A DNA stretch of 64,000 nucleotides from NCBI GenBank assembly GCA_016930435.1, contig JAFGGQ010000096.1, positions 1 through 64,000 on the forward strand, read 5' to 3'. Origin of the DNA: a bacterium (GTDB taxonomy: Bacteria > UBP14 > UBA6098 > JAFGQG01). Of the stretch, positions 19,426 to 28,831 are shown one piece after another; the stretch's first letter is position 1, and the number at the start of each line of letters is the position of its first letter. Made by a program: the position numbers and the translations under genes. The notes below the pieces were generated by a model. That model made no database searches. It was not told the origin of the DNA and saw nothing but the letters and a program-made list of their open reading frames with translations.

Positions 19426-19528
19426 TGACTATTGATATTTCCGAAATTAATTTTGAAAAAAGAACTAGTTTTTCATTATCGTTAAGTTTTGATATCTTTT
19501 TATAGATTGTTTCAGTTGCATTGTTCAT
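19403..19528 (-). CDS. Small antitoxin-like ORF upstream of the broken PIN gene
   Basis: 41 codons, too short for routine calling. Translation starts MNNATETIYKKISKLNDNEK and continues LVLFSKLISEIS, resembling the short helical antitoxins that precede PIN toxins. GGAG lies 13 bases upstream. It overlaps the remaining PIN reading frame by 23 nt in a different frame, consistent with a deletion that joined antitoxin and toxin. Possibly an orphan or truncated antitoxin. Confidence 0.45.
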   Translation of the reverse strand: MNNATETIYKKISKLNDNEKLVLFSKLISEISIVIGKNNKG

Positions 19529-19581
19529 ATTAAATCATCTCCGATTTTATCCCGAAGTCTATATTCTTTGAACGGAAAGAC

Positions 19582-21087
19582 TTATCTTAATAGAATTACT
19601 TTCTGGGTAGTCTCATACTGGTTTACCCGGAAGTAGCAAAAGTATATCCCGGAGCCAAATTCCGGTGTAGCTTCCCACTTTAACTTGTAATTCCCGGGCA
19701 GTAGATATTCCAGTGGGTAAGATTTGGCCACCCTACCGGAAAGGTCGTAGAAAATCCTCTTTACCCAGGAGCCGCGGGTGATCTGGTAGTCAATGGAAAC
19801 ATTGGAATTAAACGGATTGGGATAAGCGTTGATATTTATGATCAGTATTTCCCGATTAATAGCACCGGGGATGTATTCATCGGCGCCAATGTCCCAACCC
19901 CTTCCGAAAGGCCTGGTGTCCCCCTCAATATCGATATATGGGGCCATCAATGTATCACCCCAGGGGGAAAAAATGTATTGGGATCCGGTGTTTATACAGC
20001 GCGAGCTGTCAGAGAGATGATAGAGAGTATCCCGGAAATAGGGATCCGTTCGAAAAATTCCCCGCTCCCAGATAAAAATACCCGCAAAGGTTTCCCGAAA
20101 ACACTTGGTGCTGTCCAGATTAGTATGACTGACGTAAACTGTGCATGGATATACATTCTCACCGTAAGCATAATAGCGAAGATAGATTTCGTCACCCCGT
20201 AAAGCCTGATTCCCCCACATTATGTTATTGAAGCTTTCAATATTCACCTTCTGGTAACAATAAACAGCGCCTCCCACTGAATCGGCGCAATTGTCGGCGA
20301 TGGTATTATTGATCATGGTTGGATAGCAGTTCCATTCACAAGAAATTCCCCCGCCCGATTTTACCGAATGATTTGATACTATCATATTATTTACAATCCG
20401 GGCAGAAGACCTGTAGCATGCGATCCCACCGCCATCTTTGGAAGCCGTGCTATGAGCGATGTAATTATCTGAGATCACCGGATCGCACTGATTACGGCAA
20501 CAGATAGCCCCGCCTTCCCCATTATCAGCAACGTTAAAATAGAATCGGCAGCCTTTTATAATTGGACTCGATAGATTTAAACAACAGATAGCCCCACCCT
20601 TGTCCGCATAGCAATTTCTGAAAGTGCAGTTGATGATAGAGGGGCTGCTCTCATAGCAGTAGATAGCCCCTCCGAAACGCTCTGTAGATGTCCCAAGGGC
20701 ATTCCCGTACTCGAAATCGCAGTAAACAAGGCTGCAGAGTTCGGCATTCCGTTCAAAACGGATACCCTGAAACCCGCCACTGGTATCGGTTAATACGGTA
20801 TCCTCCACCTTGAAAAGGATGTGCTCCCAATAGGTACCCTGTGCGTTTATCACCGCTTCATCCCTGACCAGTATCCTGTAATGCCCCCGGAAAATTACTT
20901 CCACACCCGGCCCTATATTCAGTGTGCTGTCGTTTGGAATGGCTAAATCCCCAATAACCACGTAGGGAGAACCGGGAGCCTCCCATTGCCCTGAAACATT
21001 ACCCGTTACAAAGGTGCTGTCCCCATAAAGGAAATTTATTGAGAAAAAAATGGCTATAATTAAAATTAACCATCCCTTTTTATTCAT
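19582..21087 (-). CDS. Secreted right-handed beta-helix protein with PNPFN sorting domain
   Basis: 501 residues. Signal peptide (LILIIAIFFSINFLYG), a region describing VGNVSGQW-type strands, then a parallel beta-helix at about 90-330 with repeated GGAIYCYESSPSIINCTF-like coils (GGAICC, GGGIACYRSSARIVNNMI). The C-terminal 85 residues hold the sorting domain: INAYPNPFNSNVSIDY, IFYDLSGRVAKSY, SGIYFCYFRVN, ending KVILLR. This matches type IX-like secreted surface proteins. Ligand or carbohydrate substrate unknown; RBS AAGGGGCG. Confidence 0.85.
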   Translation of the reverse strand: MNKKGWLILIIAIFFSINFLYGDSTFVTGNVSGQWEAPGSPYVVIGDLAIPNDSTLNIGPGVEVIFRGHYRILVRDEAVINAQGTYWEHILFKVEDTVLTDTSGGFQGIRFERNAELCSLVYCDFEYGNALGTSTERFGGAIYCYESSPSIINCTFRNCYADKGGAICCLNLSSPIIKGCRFYFNVADNGEGGAICCRNQCDPVISDNYIAHSTASKDGGGIACYRSSARIVNNMIVSNHSVKSGGGISCEWNCYPTMINNTIADNCADSVGGAVYCYQKVNIESFNNIMWGNQALRGDEIYLRYYAYGENVYPCTVYVSHTNLDSTKCFRETFAGIFIWERGIFRTDPYFRDTLYHLSDSSRCINTGSQYIFSPWGDTLMAPYIDIEGDTRPFGRGWDIGADEYIPGAINREILIININAYPNPFNSNVSIDYQITRGSWVKRIFYDLSGRVAKSYPLEYLLPGNYKLKWEATPEFGSGIYFCYFRVNQYETTQKVILLR

Positions 21088-21289
21088 AAAGAACGCCCCT
21101 TTCCGGCTAAATCATCATTAACTTCACAAACAACAAAGGAATACTTCTCTATTTATGTTATATCATAATATAAATATAAAGAAAACGCAATAAAAAAAGT
21201 ATATTTATTATTTTGGAGAGCCTAACCCTGAAAAGAGCTTCATAGATTTTTGGAAACCAGCAGCCTTTTTACCTGAGGATTTCAGGAAC

Positions 21290-22495
21290 CTACAGGTTAT
21301 CCGCTAAAACCTTGACAATATTTTCTCTATTTGTTAAACTATTATTAAGAATAATGGCGAAGCACAGGGTTTTCCCGAGATTGCTTGAATCGAAATAACC
21401 GGCCAGGGTATTCACATTGTTGAGGGTTCCGGTCTTTGCGTAGATCCCTTCATTCATGGGAAGCAGCTCCCTGTAGGGGAAGAAGGATCGCAGGAGAGTA
21501 CACATCTGGAGGGCGGTTATCTGGTTCTGACGGGAAATACCGGATCCCTCGGTAATGGAAAAGGTTTCATCTTGAAATTTCTCGCGGAGGTATTCAGTAA
21601 GGGCATCCGTCCCCTTGCGCAGTGTAGCCGGGGGACCGTATTTCCGGGCGCCGAGGTAAAGTAAAAGCTGGTTAGCTATGAGATTGTTGGAATATTTAAA
21701 GAGACCCTGCAATACATCCTCCAGATCTTTCGATGATTCATGAACATAAAAGACACTTAGGTATTCAGGCACTTTCCGTTTCTGTATCCCGCCTTGAAAT
21801 CTAATTCCATTCTGTTTGAATATCGCCTGTAGCAATTCCCCCGCGTATTTAAGCTGTAGTTCGGTGTCCGAAGCCAAATTGATCCTGAAAGTACCCTTTT
21901 TCCCCTGTGCCAGGGCTAACCTTTCCGCGGTATCGGTCAGGGGGGTTTGCTCCTCGGCGCTGCTCACCTTGTTTACGGAGGAGACGGATACAAAGATTGT
22001 ATTGAAATTGACCAGCAAAGCCCCGTTCAGGGCATCATAGGGATTGAGACTATGTGAAATGCCGGGGATCACGATATGCGGTGCAAAGTAAGTATCATCC
22101 AGAAAGAGACCATTAAGCGGCTTCTCCTCTAGCAGGGGTGCTATTTCCTGGGCTATCAGGGAAATTTCCTCGGAGACAAAGTAAGGATCGCCATAACCTT
22201 TGACATAGAGGTTTCGAAGGCTGTCCAGATAAAATTGGGTTGGAAATCTAAATTGCGTGGAACCGATTTCATGGATAAAAGCCTCAGCAGTGGCTATTTT
22301 CAGGATTGAGGCAGGTACCAGGAGTTTGTTTTCCCGAAGGGAATACAGGATGTTCCCATCCAGGTCGGTGACGCATACAGCGCCATCTCCGGCTAATTTC
22401 TCTACCTGGTTTTCCCATTCTTCCCGGCCGTTTGATCGACCCCAAAAAAGAAAAAGAAAGATAAGGGCTGTAAGCAGCCTAAAGCAGTTTAACAT
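21290..22495 (-). CDS. dacB: D-alanyl-D-alanine carboxypeptidase, PBP4 (S13) family
   Basis: 401 residues with a signal peptide (LLTALIFLFLFWGR). All three penicillin-binding motifs are present: SxxK in LVPASILKIATA, SxN in KYSNNLIANQ, and KTG in IYAKTGTLNNVNT. This gives the S13 family, periplasmic carboxypeptidases/endopeptidases that trim peptidoglycan. Shorter than E. coli DacB (477), with a reduced insert domain. Follows the TraB-family gene by 27 bp on the same strand. Confidence 0.9.
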   Translation of the reverse strand: MLNCFRLLTALIFLFLFWGRSNGREEWENQVEKLAGDGAVCVTDLDGNILYSLRENKLLVPASILKIATAEAFIHEIGSTQFRFPTQFYLDSLRNLYVKGYGDPYFVSEEISLIAQEIAPLLEEKPLNGLFLDDTYFAPHIVIPGISHSLNPYDALNGALLVNFNTIFVSVSSVNKVSSAEEQTPLTDTAERLALAQGKKGTFRINLASDTELQLKYAGELLQAIFKQNGIRFQGGIQKRKVPEYLSVFYVHESSKDLEDVLQGLFKYSNNLIANQLLLYLGARKYGPPATLRKGTDALTEYLREKFQDETFSITEGSGISRQNQITALQMCTLLRSFFPYRELLPMNEGIYAKTGTLNNVNTLAGYFDSSNLGKTLCFAIILNNSLTNRENIVKVLADNL

Positions 22496-22522
22496 GGAAA
22501 TTTTTCTGCAATAAATTGACGT

Positions 22523-23395
22523 TTATCTAACCTGGGTCAGTTTATAGCCTTTATCCTGCAGGAGTTTTATTACCCCTTCTGAGCCGCCCAGATGACCAGC
22601 GCCGACCGCAACAAAGACATTGCCTTGCCGGATAAATTTCTCCATTCTGGAAGCCATCACATAATTGCGCCGGGTAATCAAATTATCATAAAAATCCTGG
22701 TAATCTTCCTCCACCAGTTCCTGGTTCATGAACCTGGTCAGGGCTTCTACATCACCCCGGAGGTAAAGCTCAATCATCTTTTCCAGGACAACTTCAAACT
22801 GCTCGTATTCGTTCACGGACTGTTCCAGCATAATGATCTGTTCCTCCAGGCTAAGCCCGTCGAAAACGACGATCTGTTCTTTGATGGTTTCCAATCCTCC
22901 GGTTTCCTTTTCCATTTCCTGCGCTTTTTTATAAAGCATCTGGTCCATGGGGTCACCCGCATCGGGCGGCAGGGCGATAAGACTGAACAATACCCAGGGT
23001 TTCAGGCTCTCAAACATCATAATATCCTGCCCCTTCTCCGTGAGAATATCGCTTACCTGTTGGTAGAGTTCGGGGGTCATCAGATCGCTTAGGGTTTTAC
23101 CATCCGGGAGGAGCATCAGGGTTCCCAGCTCGGCCATGTTCACATCTCCAAGGTCCACTTCCATTACATACGCCGAAGCCTCATCGAAAACACGGGTAAC
23201 CGATTCGGGCAGTTCGGTGACCCTGGGATCGGGCAGATGGATGGTACCGAAAAGGTAGGTTGGTTTATCTCCATCGATTTTCCATAGCAAAGGACCGGGT
23301 TCCCTTGTCAGTTGGCCTTTGGTAGAGCAACCCCCTAAAATCAGCAGTACCAGAAATAACCAAATTATCCATTTTGGGTATTTTGTTTTTAACAC
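22523..23395 (-). CDS. TraB/GumN family lipoprotein
   Basis: 290 residues with a GTG start behind GGAGG. Lipobox ILGGC at about residue 22. TraB/GumN pattern: LLWKIDGDKPTYLFGTIHLPDP at the N-terminus, AYVMEVDLGD, and the C-terminal VAVGAGHLGGSEGVIKLLQDKGY. The two GxxH motifs (GTIH, GAGH) characterise this metal-dependent, gumN/TIKI-like protease family. Substrate unknown. Same strand as the transaldolase gene 43 bp upstream. Confidence 0.9.
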   Translation of the reverse strand: MLKTKYPKWIIWLFLVLLILGGCSTKGQLTREPGPLLWKIDGDKPTYLFGTIHLPDPRVTELPESVTRVFDEASAYVMEVDLGDVNMAELGTLMLLPDGKTLSDLMTPELYQQVSDILTEKGQDIMMFESLKPWVLFSLIALPPDAGDPMDQMLYKKAQEMEKETGGLETIKEQIVVFDGLSLEEQIIMLEQSVNEYEQFEVVLEKMIELYLRGDVEALTRFMNQELVEEDYQDFYDNLITRRNYVMASRMEKFIRQGNVFVAVGAGHLGGSEGVIKLLQDKGYKLTQVR

Positions 23396-23438
23396 TATGC
23401 CTCCATAAATTTTTTAGAATTTTGATAGAAAAGAACAT

Positions 23439-24089
23439 TTACATTTTCTTGCCGGCATTTCGCCAATCGGCCAGAAATTTTTCGATGCCTATATCGGTTA
23501 GGGGATGTTTGAACATTTGTTTTAGCACCTTGAATGGTATTGTAGCGACATCGGCGCCCATCAGGGCGGCCTCCAGTACATGGAGTGGATGGCGTACGCT
23601 AGCCACAAGGACTTCAGTTTCAAAAATATAATTATCATAAATAGTGACGATGTCGTTCACGATGTCCATTCCCTGGTGGCTGATATCGTCCAGGCGGCCG
23701 ACGAATGGGGACACGAACCGGGCACCTGCCTTAGCCGCCATCAGGGCCTGAAGCGGCGAAAAGATCAGGGTCACATTCACCCCGATACCCTCTCCCGAAA
23801 GGGTCTTGGTTACCCTCAAGCCATCCGGGGTAAAGGGCACCTTTATAACGATATTGCTGTGAATACCGGCCAGATCACGGGCCTCCCGGAGCATCCCGTC
23901 CACCTCCTCGGAAACTACCTCCGCACTGATTGGACCGTCAACGATCTCCACAATCTGGTTCAGCAGTTCCTTATAGTCCCTGGACTCTTTGGCTACCAGG
24001 GAAGGATTGGTGGTAACGCCATCCAATACTCCCCACGAAGCCGCAGCTTTTATCTGCTCAATATTTGCGGTGTCGATAAAAAATTTCAT
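23439..24089 (-). CDS. tal: Transaldolase (fructose-6-phosphate aldolase-like, short form)
   Basis: 216 residues, matching the short TalC/FSA class. [16 protein letters not shown], then the motif [13 protein letters not shown], the Schiff-base Lys in [30 protein letters not shown] and [12 protein letters not shown]. Transfers dihydroxyacetone units in the non-oxidative pentose phosphate pathway; whether it acts as transaldolase or as F6P aldolase cannot be told. Cytoplasmic. RBS GGGAGG before ATG. Confidence 0.95.
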   Translation of the reverse strand: MKFFIDTANIEQIKAAASWGVLDGVTTNPSLVAKESRDYKELLNQIVEIVDGPISAEVVSEEVDGMLREARDLAGIHSNIVIKVPFTPDGLRVTKTLSGEGIGVNVTLIFSPLQALMAAKAGARFVSPFVGRLDDISHQGMDIVNDIVTIYDNYIFETEVLVASVRHPLHVLEAALMGADVATIPFKVLKQMFKHPLTDIGIEKFLADWRNAGKKM

Positions 24090-24182
24090 GAAAAATCCTC
24101 CCTTCGTTAATTTACCTGGTGACTGAATATATTTATATAAATATTCCGCTATTTTTCAAAGTCAATAATAATCCACGTATAT

Positions 24183-24911
24183 TCAATAATTAACCTTAAC
24201 CAGGGTCAAGCCTTGGGGTGGAGCAAATCCGAAATGAACCTTTCGCTCTCCGGTGTACAGTGTTTCTTCGAACTGCTCAGGGGATATCTTACCCCGGGCA
24301 ACCTCGATCATTGCTCCGACCAATCCGCGCACAAGACCATGCAAGAAGCGGTCGCCCTCGATCTCATAAACTACCGAGTCCTGTTCCAGTATCCAGATCG
24401 ACCGGTAAATACTGCAGTTCCGATTTTCTTTTTCCCTGATGTTTTTTGCAAAGCCACCCATATCATGTGAACCCGTCATTTTCTGTGCCAGGAGTGGAAG
24501 GAGGTCATAATCGATCTTCCACTTTAGGTACCAGCTATAATCACGCAGGAGCGGAAATTTAGTCAGGTTTATGCTATAGCGGTATAGTTTGCTTAAAGCT
24601 GAAAACCGTGCATTGAAGTCTTCCTTCACGTATTCCGCGTTTCGAATAGCGATATCTTCGGGGAGGAAGGCGTTGAGACGTTGCATCAGATTTATGGGGG
24701 AGGTTCGACGTTCGGTGAGGAAGTTTGCTACCTGCCCCTGGGCATGAACGCCTGCATCGGTGCGCGATGCGCCGGTTAACCTTAGCTGCGTTCCCATAAG
24801 CAGCGATAATTTTTCCTCGATAATCCCCTGAACGGTCCTGTGGTGAGGTTGTTTTTGCCATCCCTGATAGGCAGCTCCGTCATATTCTATGGTCAATTTA
24901 AGGTTATACAT
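24183..24911 (-). CDS. truA: tRNA pseudouridine(38-40) synthase TruA
   Basis: 242 residues. Starts LKLTIEYDGAAYQGWQKQP, with the catalytic Asp in TGASRTDAGVHAQGQVANF, and DRFLHGLVRGLVGAMIEVARG and PPQGLTLVKVNY at the end. Isomerises uridines at positions 38-40 of the anticodon stem-loop. Starts 6 bp after the ecfT stop, so the two are co-translated. Normal length. Confidence 0.97.
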   Translation of the reverse strand: MYNLKLTIEYDGAAYQGWQKQPHHRTVQGIIEEKLSLLMGTQLRLTGASRTDAGVHAQGQVANFLTERRTSPINLMQRLNAFLPEDIAIRNAEYVKEDFNARFSALSKLYRYSINLTKFPLLRDYSWYLKWKIDYDLLPLLAQKMTGSHDMGGFAKNIREKENRNCSIYRSIWILEQDSVVYEIEGDRFLHGLVRGLVGAMIEVARGKISPEQFEETLYTGERKVHFGFAPPQGLTLVKVNY

Positions 24912-24917
24912 TGCGCT

Positions 24918-25712
24918 TTAGAAGGTCATTTTAAAATAAACCAATCCGGTCAGCAAGGATCCGGTAAGTAAGGTGAGTATCCAGTCGCCGGTATGGTATT
25001 TGAGGGGTTTATAATAAGTACGGGGATGGTCGGGGGTGTATGCTCTGACCTCCAGGGCAAGTGACAGGGTTTCTGCTCTTCTGAAGGATTGAGCAAAGAG
25101 GGGGATAATCAGGGGGAGCAATGCTTTGATGCGCTTGAGCAAGCCCCCTCCAAACCGTGCTCCCCGGGCCAACTGGGCCTTGCGGGTGTTCTCAATCTCA
25201 TCTATCATGGTAGGGATGAACCGGAGGGCGATCATCATCATCAGGGTAAAATTGCGGACCGGTATCCCCCTTCTGTTAAGGGGCTCCAGAAACCTTTCCA
25301 GGGCATTTGTAAATTCGATGGGTTGCGTAGTCCAGGTTAAAAGCGCTCCGGAAAATACCAGTAGAAACAGACGCAGAGAAAACAGCAACCCGTTCCAGGC
25401 ACCCTCCAGTGAAACGGAGAACCAGTGCCATTGATAACCCCCTTCTGCCGGTGTAAATATGAGATGCACTAAAAAGGTTATATAGAAGAACAACCGGAAG
25501 GTACGAACCAGGGTCAAAAGATTCACAAGATGCAGTTTCGCCATGATCATCAATATGAAAAGGACCAATAAACCCGCCAGATGGGTTTCAATACTGTTGA
25601 AGAGAATAAAAAAGCTGACTAATACCAGAAAAAACAGGAATTTGCTCCGGGGATCCAGGCGGTGAATTACGGAATCACGGGGAAGATATTGTCCCAAAGT
25701 AAGGTTTCTCAT
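24918..25712 (-). CDS. ecfT: ECF transporter transmembrane component EcfT
   Basis: 264 residues with five to six TM segments. Typical CbiQ/EcfT features: YLPRDSVIHRLDPRSKFLF at the start and the two coupling-helix Ala-Arg-Gly motifs in AQLARGARFGG and TLSLALEVRAYTP region. EcfT links the S component to two ATPases in uptake of vitamins or metals. No ATPase or S component is visible in this window, so they must be elsewhere. Overlaps the truA operon. Confidence 0.9.
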   Translation of the reverse strand: MRNLTLGQYLPRDSVIHRLDPRSKFLFFLVLVSFFILFNSIETHLAGLLVLFILMIMAKLHLVNLLTLVRTFRLFFYITFLVHLIFTPAEGGYQWHWFSVSLEGAWNGLLFSLRLFLLVFSGALLTWTTQPIEFTNALERFLEPLNRRGIPVRNFTLMMMIALRFIPTMIDEIENTRKAQLARGARFGGGLLKRIKALLPLIIPLFAQSFRRAETLSLALEVRAYTPDHPRTYYKPLKYHTGDWILTLLTGSLLTGLVYFKMTF

Positions 25713-25924
25713 AGAATTTATCTTAAAAAGGATAAAGTATTCATACTGTTCTTAAGAAACAAGGAATTTTAAATATATCTTAACTCAACAAATTGCCAAC
25801 ATAATTTTACTGAAATTTAGGTCTGTCAATTTATTATATTTTGGAATCAATACTTTCTTTTTTAAAAAACTTAGAAAAGTGATATTATGGTTTGTTTTTG
25901 TTTATACTCAAATTCCTTCTTTTC

Positions 25925-25953
25925 TTGACATGCCGGCGGTTTATATTTAATTA
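25925..25953 (+). promoter_or_regulatory. Putative promoter immediately before the 25960 gene
   Basis: TTGACA (25925-25930), 17 bp, TAATTA (25948-25953). The ATG lies only 7 bases after the -10 hexamer and no Shine-Dalgarno is visible, so the transcript may be leaderless. Confidence 0.4.
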
Positions 25954-25959
25954 TTTTTT

Positions 25960-26700
25960 ATGACCACTTTCGATGAAAGGCGCACACTGGAGGAGCAATT
26001 ATCCGTTGCCTTGGAGCGTCATCTTTTCAAGAATGACGGTAATCCGTTTTACATTTGCCCGACGGGTATTGAATTCGTGCTGGAACATTCTGAAGGGAGG
26101 GAGTTTCTCAGTCGATTACGGGGGCATACAGATGCGACCGATCCCACAGGTACCTCATTTATTTACTTTCCGGACCGCATTGTGATAGATACGGTAGGCA
26201 GGAGGGCTTTCTGGTTGGAGCTGAAGGTAATGAAGCGCAGCCCCCGGGTGAGCACAAAGATGATCCTTAAGCGGTCTCATCCCCGGTATGACAATATTCA
26301 TCCGGAGAAGTGGGTGAAACTTCAGCCCTTCCTGATCCCGGAGTACTGGGGAGTAATTGAGCGCCGCGCTCTGGATAATTACCGGCGGCTTTGTCGCTCT
26401 ATTGGTGACCGCTCACTGATGCTGATCGTTTACGCCGACTTTCATCCCCACAGACTGATCGCTATCTGGGAGCAGGATATGGTCAAGCTTTATGAGCAGG
26501 ACCGTGAGCTGTTCCCGGACAGTAACCGGGAAAACGTTCAAAGTACCCGTGGTTCGGGAACCCCCTGGGCGAATGTATCGCTTGGCAATTTTCTGCCCCT
26601 GGAAAGTTTTTTGGTCAAAAATACCGCCAACAAGGAGTACTGGAAAAGAAATCAACCGGGTGAAAAGATGCGTATGATTTTGGGAGAATTGGGGGGATAG
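25960..26700 (+). CDS. Uncharacterised protein with a PD-(D/E)XK-like core
   Basis: 246 residues. No family recognised by name. The central segment FPDRIVIDTVGRRAFWLELKVMK has the order PD ... E-x-K with flanking beta-strands, as in PD-(D/E)XK nuclease-fold proteins (candidate Asp near residue 75, E-L-K near 87-89). Downstream are WVKLQPFLIPEYWGVIERRAL and LMLIVYADFHPHRLIAIWE, the latter like the last core strands. Isolated between a minus-strand operon and a convergent secreted gene, with its own promoter. Could be a nuclease of a repair or defence role, but this is inference. Confidence 0.55.
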   Translation: MTTFDERRTLEEQLSVALERHLFKNDGNPFYICPTGIEFVLEHSEGREFLSRLRGHTDATDPTGTSFIYFPDRIVIDTVGRRAFWLELKVMKRSPRVSTKMILKRSHPRYDNIHPEKWVKLQPFLIPEYWGVIERRALDNYRRLCRSIGDRSLMLIVYADFHPHRLIAIWEQDMVKLYEQDRELFPDSNRENVQSTRGSGTPWANVSLGNFLPLESFLVKNTANKEYWKRNQPGEKMRMILGELGG

Positions 26701-26737
26701 ACCGGACCCCCGCAAGGGAGCCCGGCCACCGTTTAAA

Positions 26738-26840
26738 CCGGTTTAATTTAGCCGAAATTAACTATAATGCCTGAAATATCGAAAAACAGGTTCCTCAAAT
26801 ATATAACTCATATTCAACATTATCAACTGCATTTTACGGG
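26738..26840. repeat. MITE copy 1
   Basis: 103 bp, shares the core ATAATGCCTGAAATATCG and the right end CAACTGCATTTTACGGG with the copies at 32545 and 51978. Left end CCGGTTTAATTTAG is more diverged. Ends 7 bp before the stop codon of the convergent 26848-28770 gene. Confidence 0.8.
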
Positions 26841-26847
26841 TAAAAAG

Positions 26848-28770
26848 CTACTTCAATAGGACCATCTTCCGGTTGAGCGTCCCGCCGGCTGACTCCAGCC
26901 TGTAAAAATAAATACCTCCTGTAACATCGTTCCCGGATTGATCCAGGCCATCCCAGAGTATCTCGCCATTATAATTTTTGAGGTCGAACATACGCACGGT
27001 CTGACCATCGATTGCGTAAATGGTCAGCTTGCCGTCCTGAAACCGGGGATGTTCATAGATGATCCGTGTAGCGGCATTGAATGGGTTGGGAACATTATAG
27101 AGCAGGCTATAATCAGAGGGTAATGCTGCCCTTTCTCCAATAGTCTCCATGCTCAGGTCGCATTCAGCTGCCTGCCAGATGAGATAATTGTTATCATCCT
27201 GGATAAATGCTACGATGATTATTTCATCCTCATCCCAGGCGGATTCAATCGTAAAGCTAAACTCATATTCCCGGGATTCGTCCCGAACCAGGTCCAGCTC
27301 CGTTCCCTCGAAATCGGTTACCACGTCGCGAACTGTATGATATAAATGGGTTTGGGGAACATCGCCAGGATTCCAGCTATAGGCTATCTCACTCTCGATC
27401 ACTGCCAACCGGAGAAACTGGTTATTCAGGGCCGGCGGATCATTGTCCATCGTGACGTTAACCGTAAAATGGACGTCTCTGCCCTCGATGGAATTCACCG
27501 AAAGGTTGAGCATATAAGGACTGCTTAGTTCCTGTATATCCCGGAAAGCCCCTAAGTACTGGGGATAGCCGTAATCGTATGATTCGGGGTATCCGCCGCT
27601 GAACTCTATTATCCCGTTTACCCATACATCGGGGTAGCCGGAGACATCGTAGTAGTCTGCAGCCGGCACGGCATCAATCAGGTAATATGGATCTGAACCG
27701 AAAGACAGGGTGGTATGGTAAACAATTATTATCACTGAATCCTCCAGGTCTTCATAAAGCATGTGCAGTCCTTCGGATGCCCGTGGGCAATAATAGCATC
27801 CCACCGCAGTAAATTCCTGGAAGATGGGTTGCATGTAATTGGTATATGCATACAGAGAGACCTGCTGGGTATCGTTACCCGCAAATTCATCTGTTGTCAG
27901 ATCCGTGAATGCTTTAATCTCGTATGCATCACCGGGATTGGCCATGAAACTGGCGAATTCAACACTTCTTGAAGCCCCCGGGGCTAATGCGGAAATAGTC
28001 TGTGTATCAGCCATCACAACCGTTCCGAACCTTTCCACCAGGCAGATCACATCGAATGTCTCGGTATTTATCCCGGGATTCATGAATACCGCCTCCGGGG
28101 CGAGGTATTCACCAGGGCTGATAAAAATATCATCGTATATGATCTCATTGCAGGATACATCATGATCCAATGGAACCATGATGGCAACGTCGTCGATATA
28201 CCAAACATCGCCGTCGGCGCCTTCATATTTAAAAGCCACATAGATGGTGCCTGAATGCCCGGTGATAGTTATAGGAGGAACCGGGTTCCATTCGTAATCA
28301 GAGAAGGTATCGATCTCGGCAATCTCTACAAAATCACCGTCTCCGGGGTTCCCGGAACCGTCAGACACCCACACTCCATGATAACGGTAATCAAATGTAT
28401 AGAGAGTGTACTGGAAAAAGTTCAGAATAGGATTTATTCCCAACGGAACGGTCAGTGGAGGTGAAACCAACCATCCTTCAAGATTGGAGATATTCCAATT
28501 GTGAACATAGGAATAATCGCCCGTATTCGCTTCGTAGTTAGTAGGTTCCCATTCCACGGCAGTAGCGCCAAGGACATAAACACTCCAGTCATCACGCTCA
28601 GATGCAGTCTCAAAACTGGTGATATAAGGCAGGGTTTCATCGAGAGGAGCAAAACTACGATCTGGTTCAGGATGGTTAACCAGGCTGCTTGAACCCACCG
28701 TAAGCTTATCGGCCCATAACAAGCCGACCAGGAATATTACAATTACCATCACAAAAATCAGCTTTTTCAT
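26848..28770 (-). CDS. Secreted protein with Omp28-like thioredoxin domain and sorting domain
   Basis: 640 residues from the ATG at 28770, preceded by AAGGAGTTTTGT. Signal peptide (LIFVMVIVIFLVGLLWA), an N-terminal jelly-roll-like domain ending in VWYIDDVAIM (concanavalin-like/MAM pattern, about 60-200), a CARDB-like region, then an Omp28-type thioredoxin fold: FQEFTAVGCYYCPRASEG, IIIVYHTTLSF, YDVSGYPDVWVNG. The CYYCP motif could be redox-active. The C-terminus carries NVPNPFNAATRIIYE ... KMVLLK, a type IX-like sorting domain. Cell-surface or secreted. Confidence 0.85.
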   Translation of the reverse strand: MKKLIFVMVIVIFLVGLLWADKLTVGSSSLVNHPEPDRSFAPLDETLPYITSFETASERDDWSVYVLGATAVEWEPTNYEANTGDYSYVHNWNISNLEGWLVSPPLTVPLGINPILNFFQYTLYTFDYRYHGVWVSDGSGNPGDGDFVEIAEIDTFSDYEWNPVPPITITGHSGTIYVAFKYEGADGDVWYIDDVAIMVPLDHDVSCNEIIYDDIFISPGEYLAPEAVFMNPGINTETFDVICLVERFGTVVMADTQTISALAPGASRSVEFASFMANPGDAYEIKAFTDLTTDEFAGNDTQQVSLYAYTNYMQPIFQEFTAVGCYYCPRASEGLHMLYEDLEDSVIIIVYHTTLSFGSDPYYLIDAVPAADYYDVSGYPDVWVNGIIEFSGGYPESYDYGYPQYLGAFRDIQELSSPYMLNLSVNSIEGRDVHFTVNVTMDNDPPALNNQFLRLAVIESEIAYSWNPGDVPQTHLYHTVRDVVTDFEGTELDLVRDESREYEFSFTIESAWDEDEIIIVAFIQDDNNYLIWQAAECDLSMETIGERAALPSDYSLLYNVPNPFNAATRIIYEHPRFQDGKLTIYAIDGQTVRMFDLKNYNGEILWDGLDQSGNDVTGGIYFYRLESAGGTLNRKMVLLK

Positions 28771-28831
28771 ACAAAACTCCTTCTTTAAATGTTGTTGCCC
28801 CTCTCTGAACACCAATGGGCATTATAACTCA

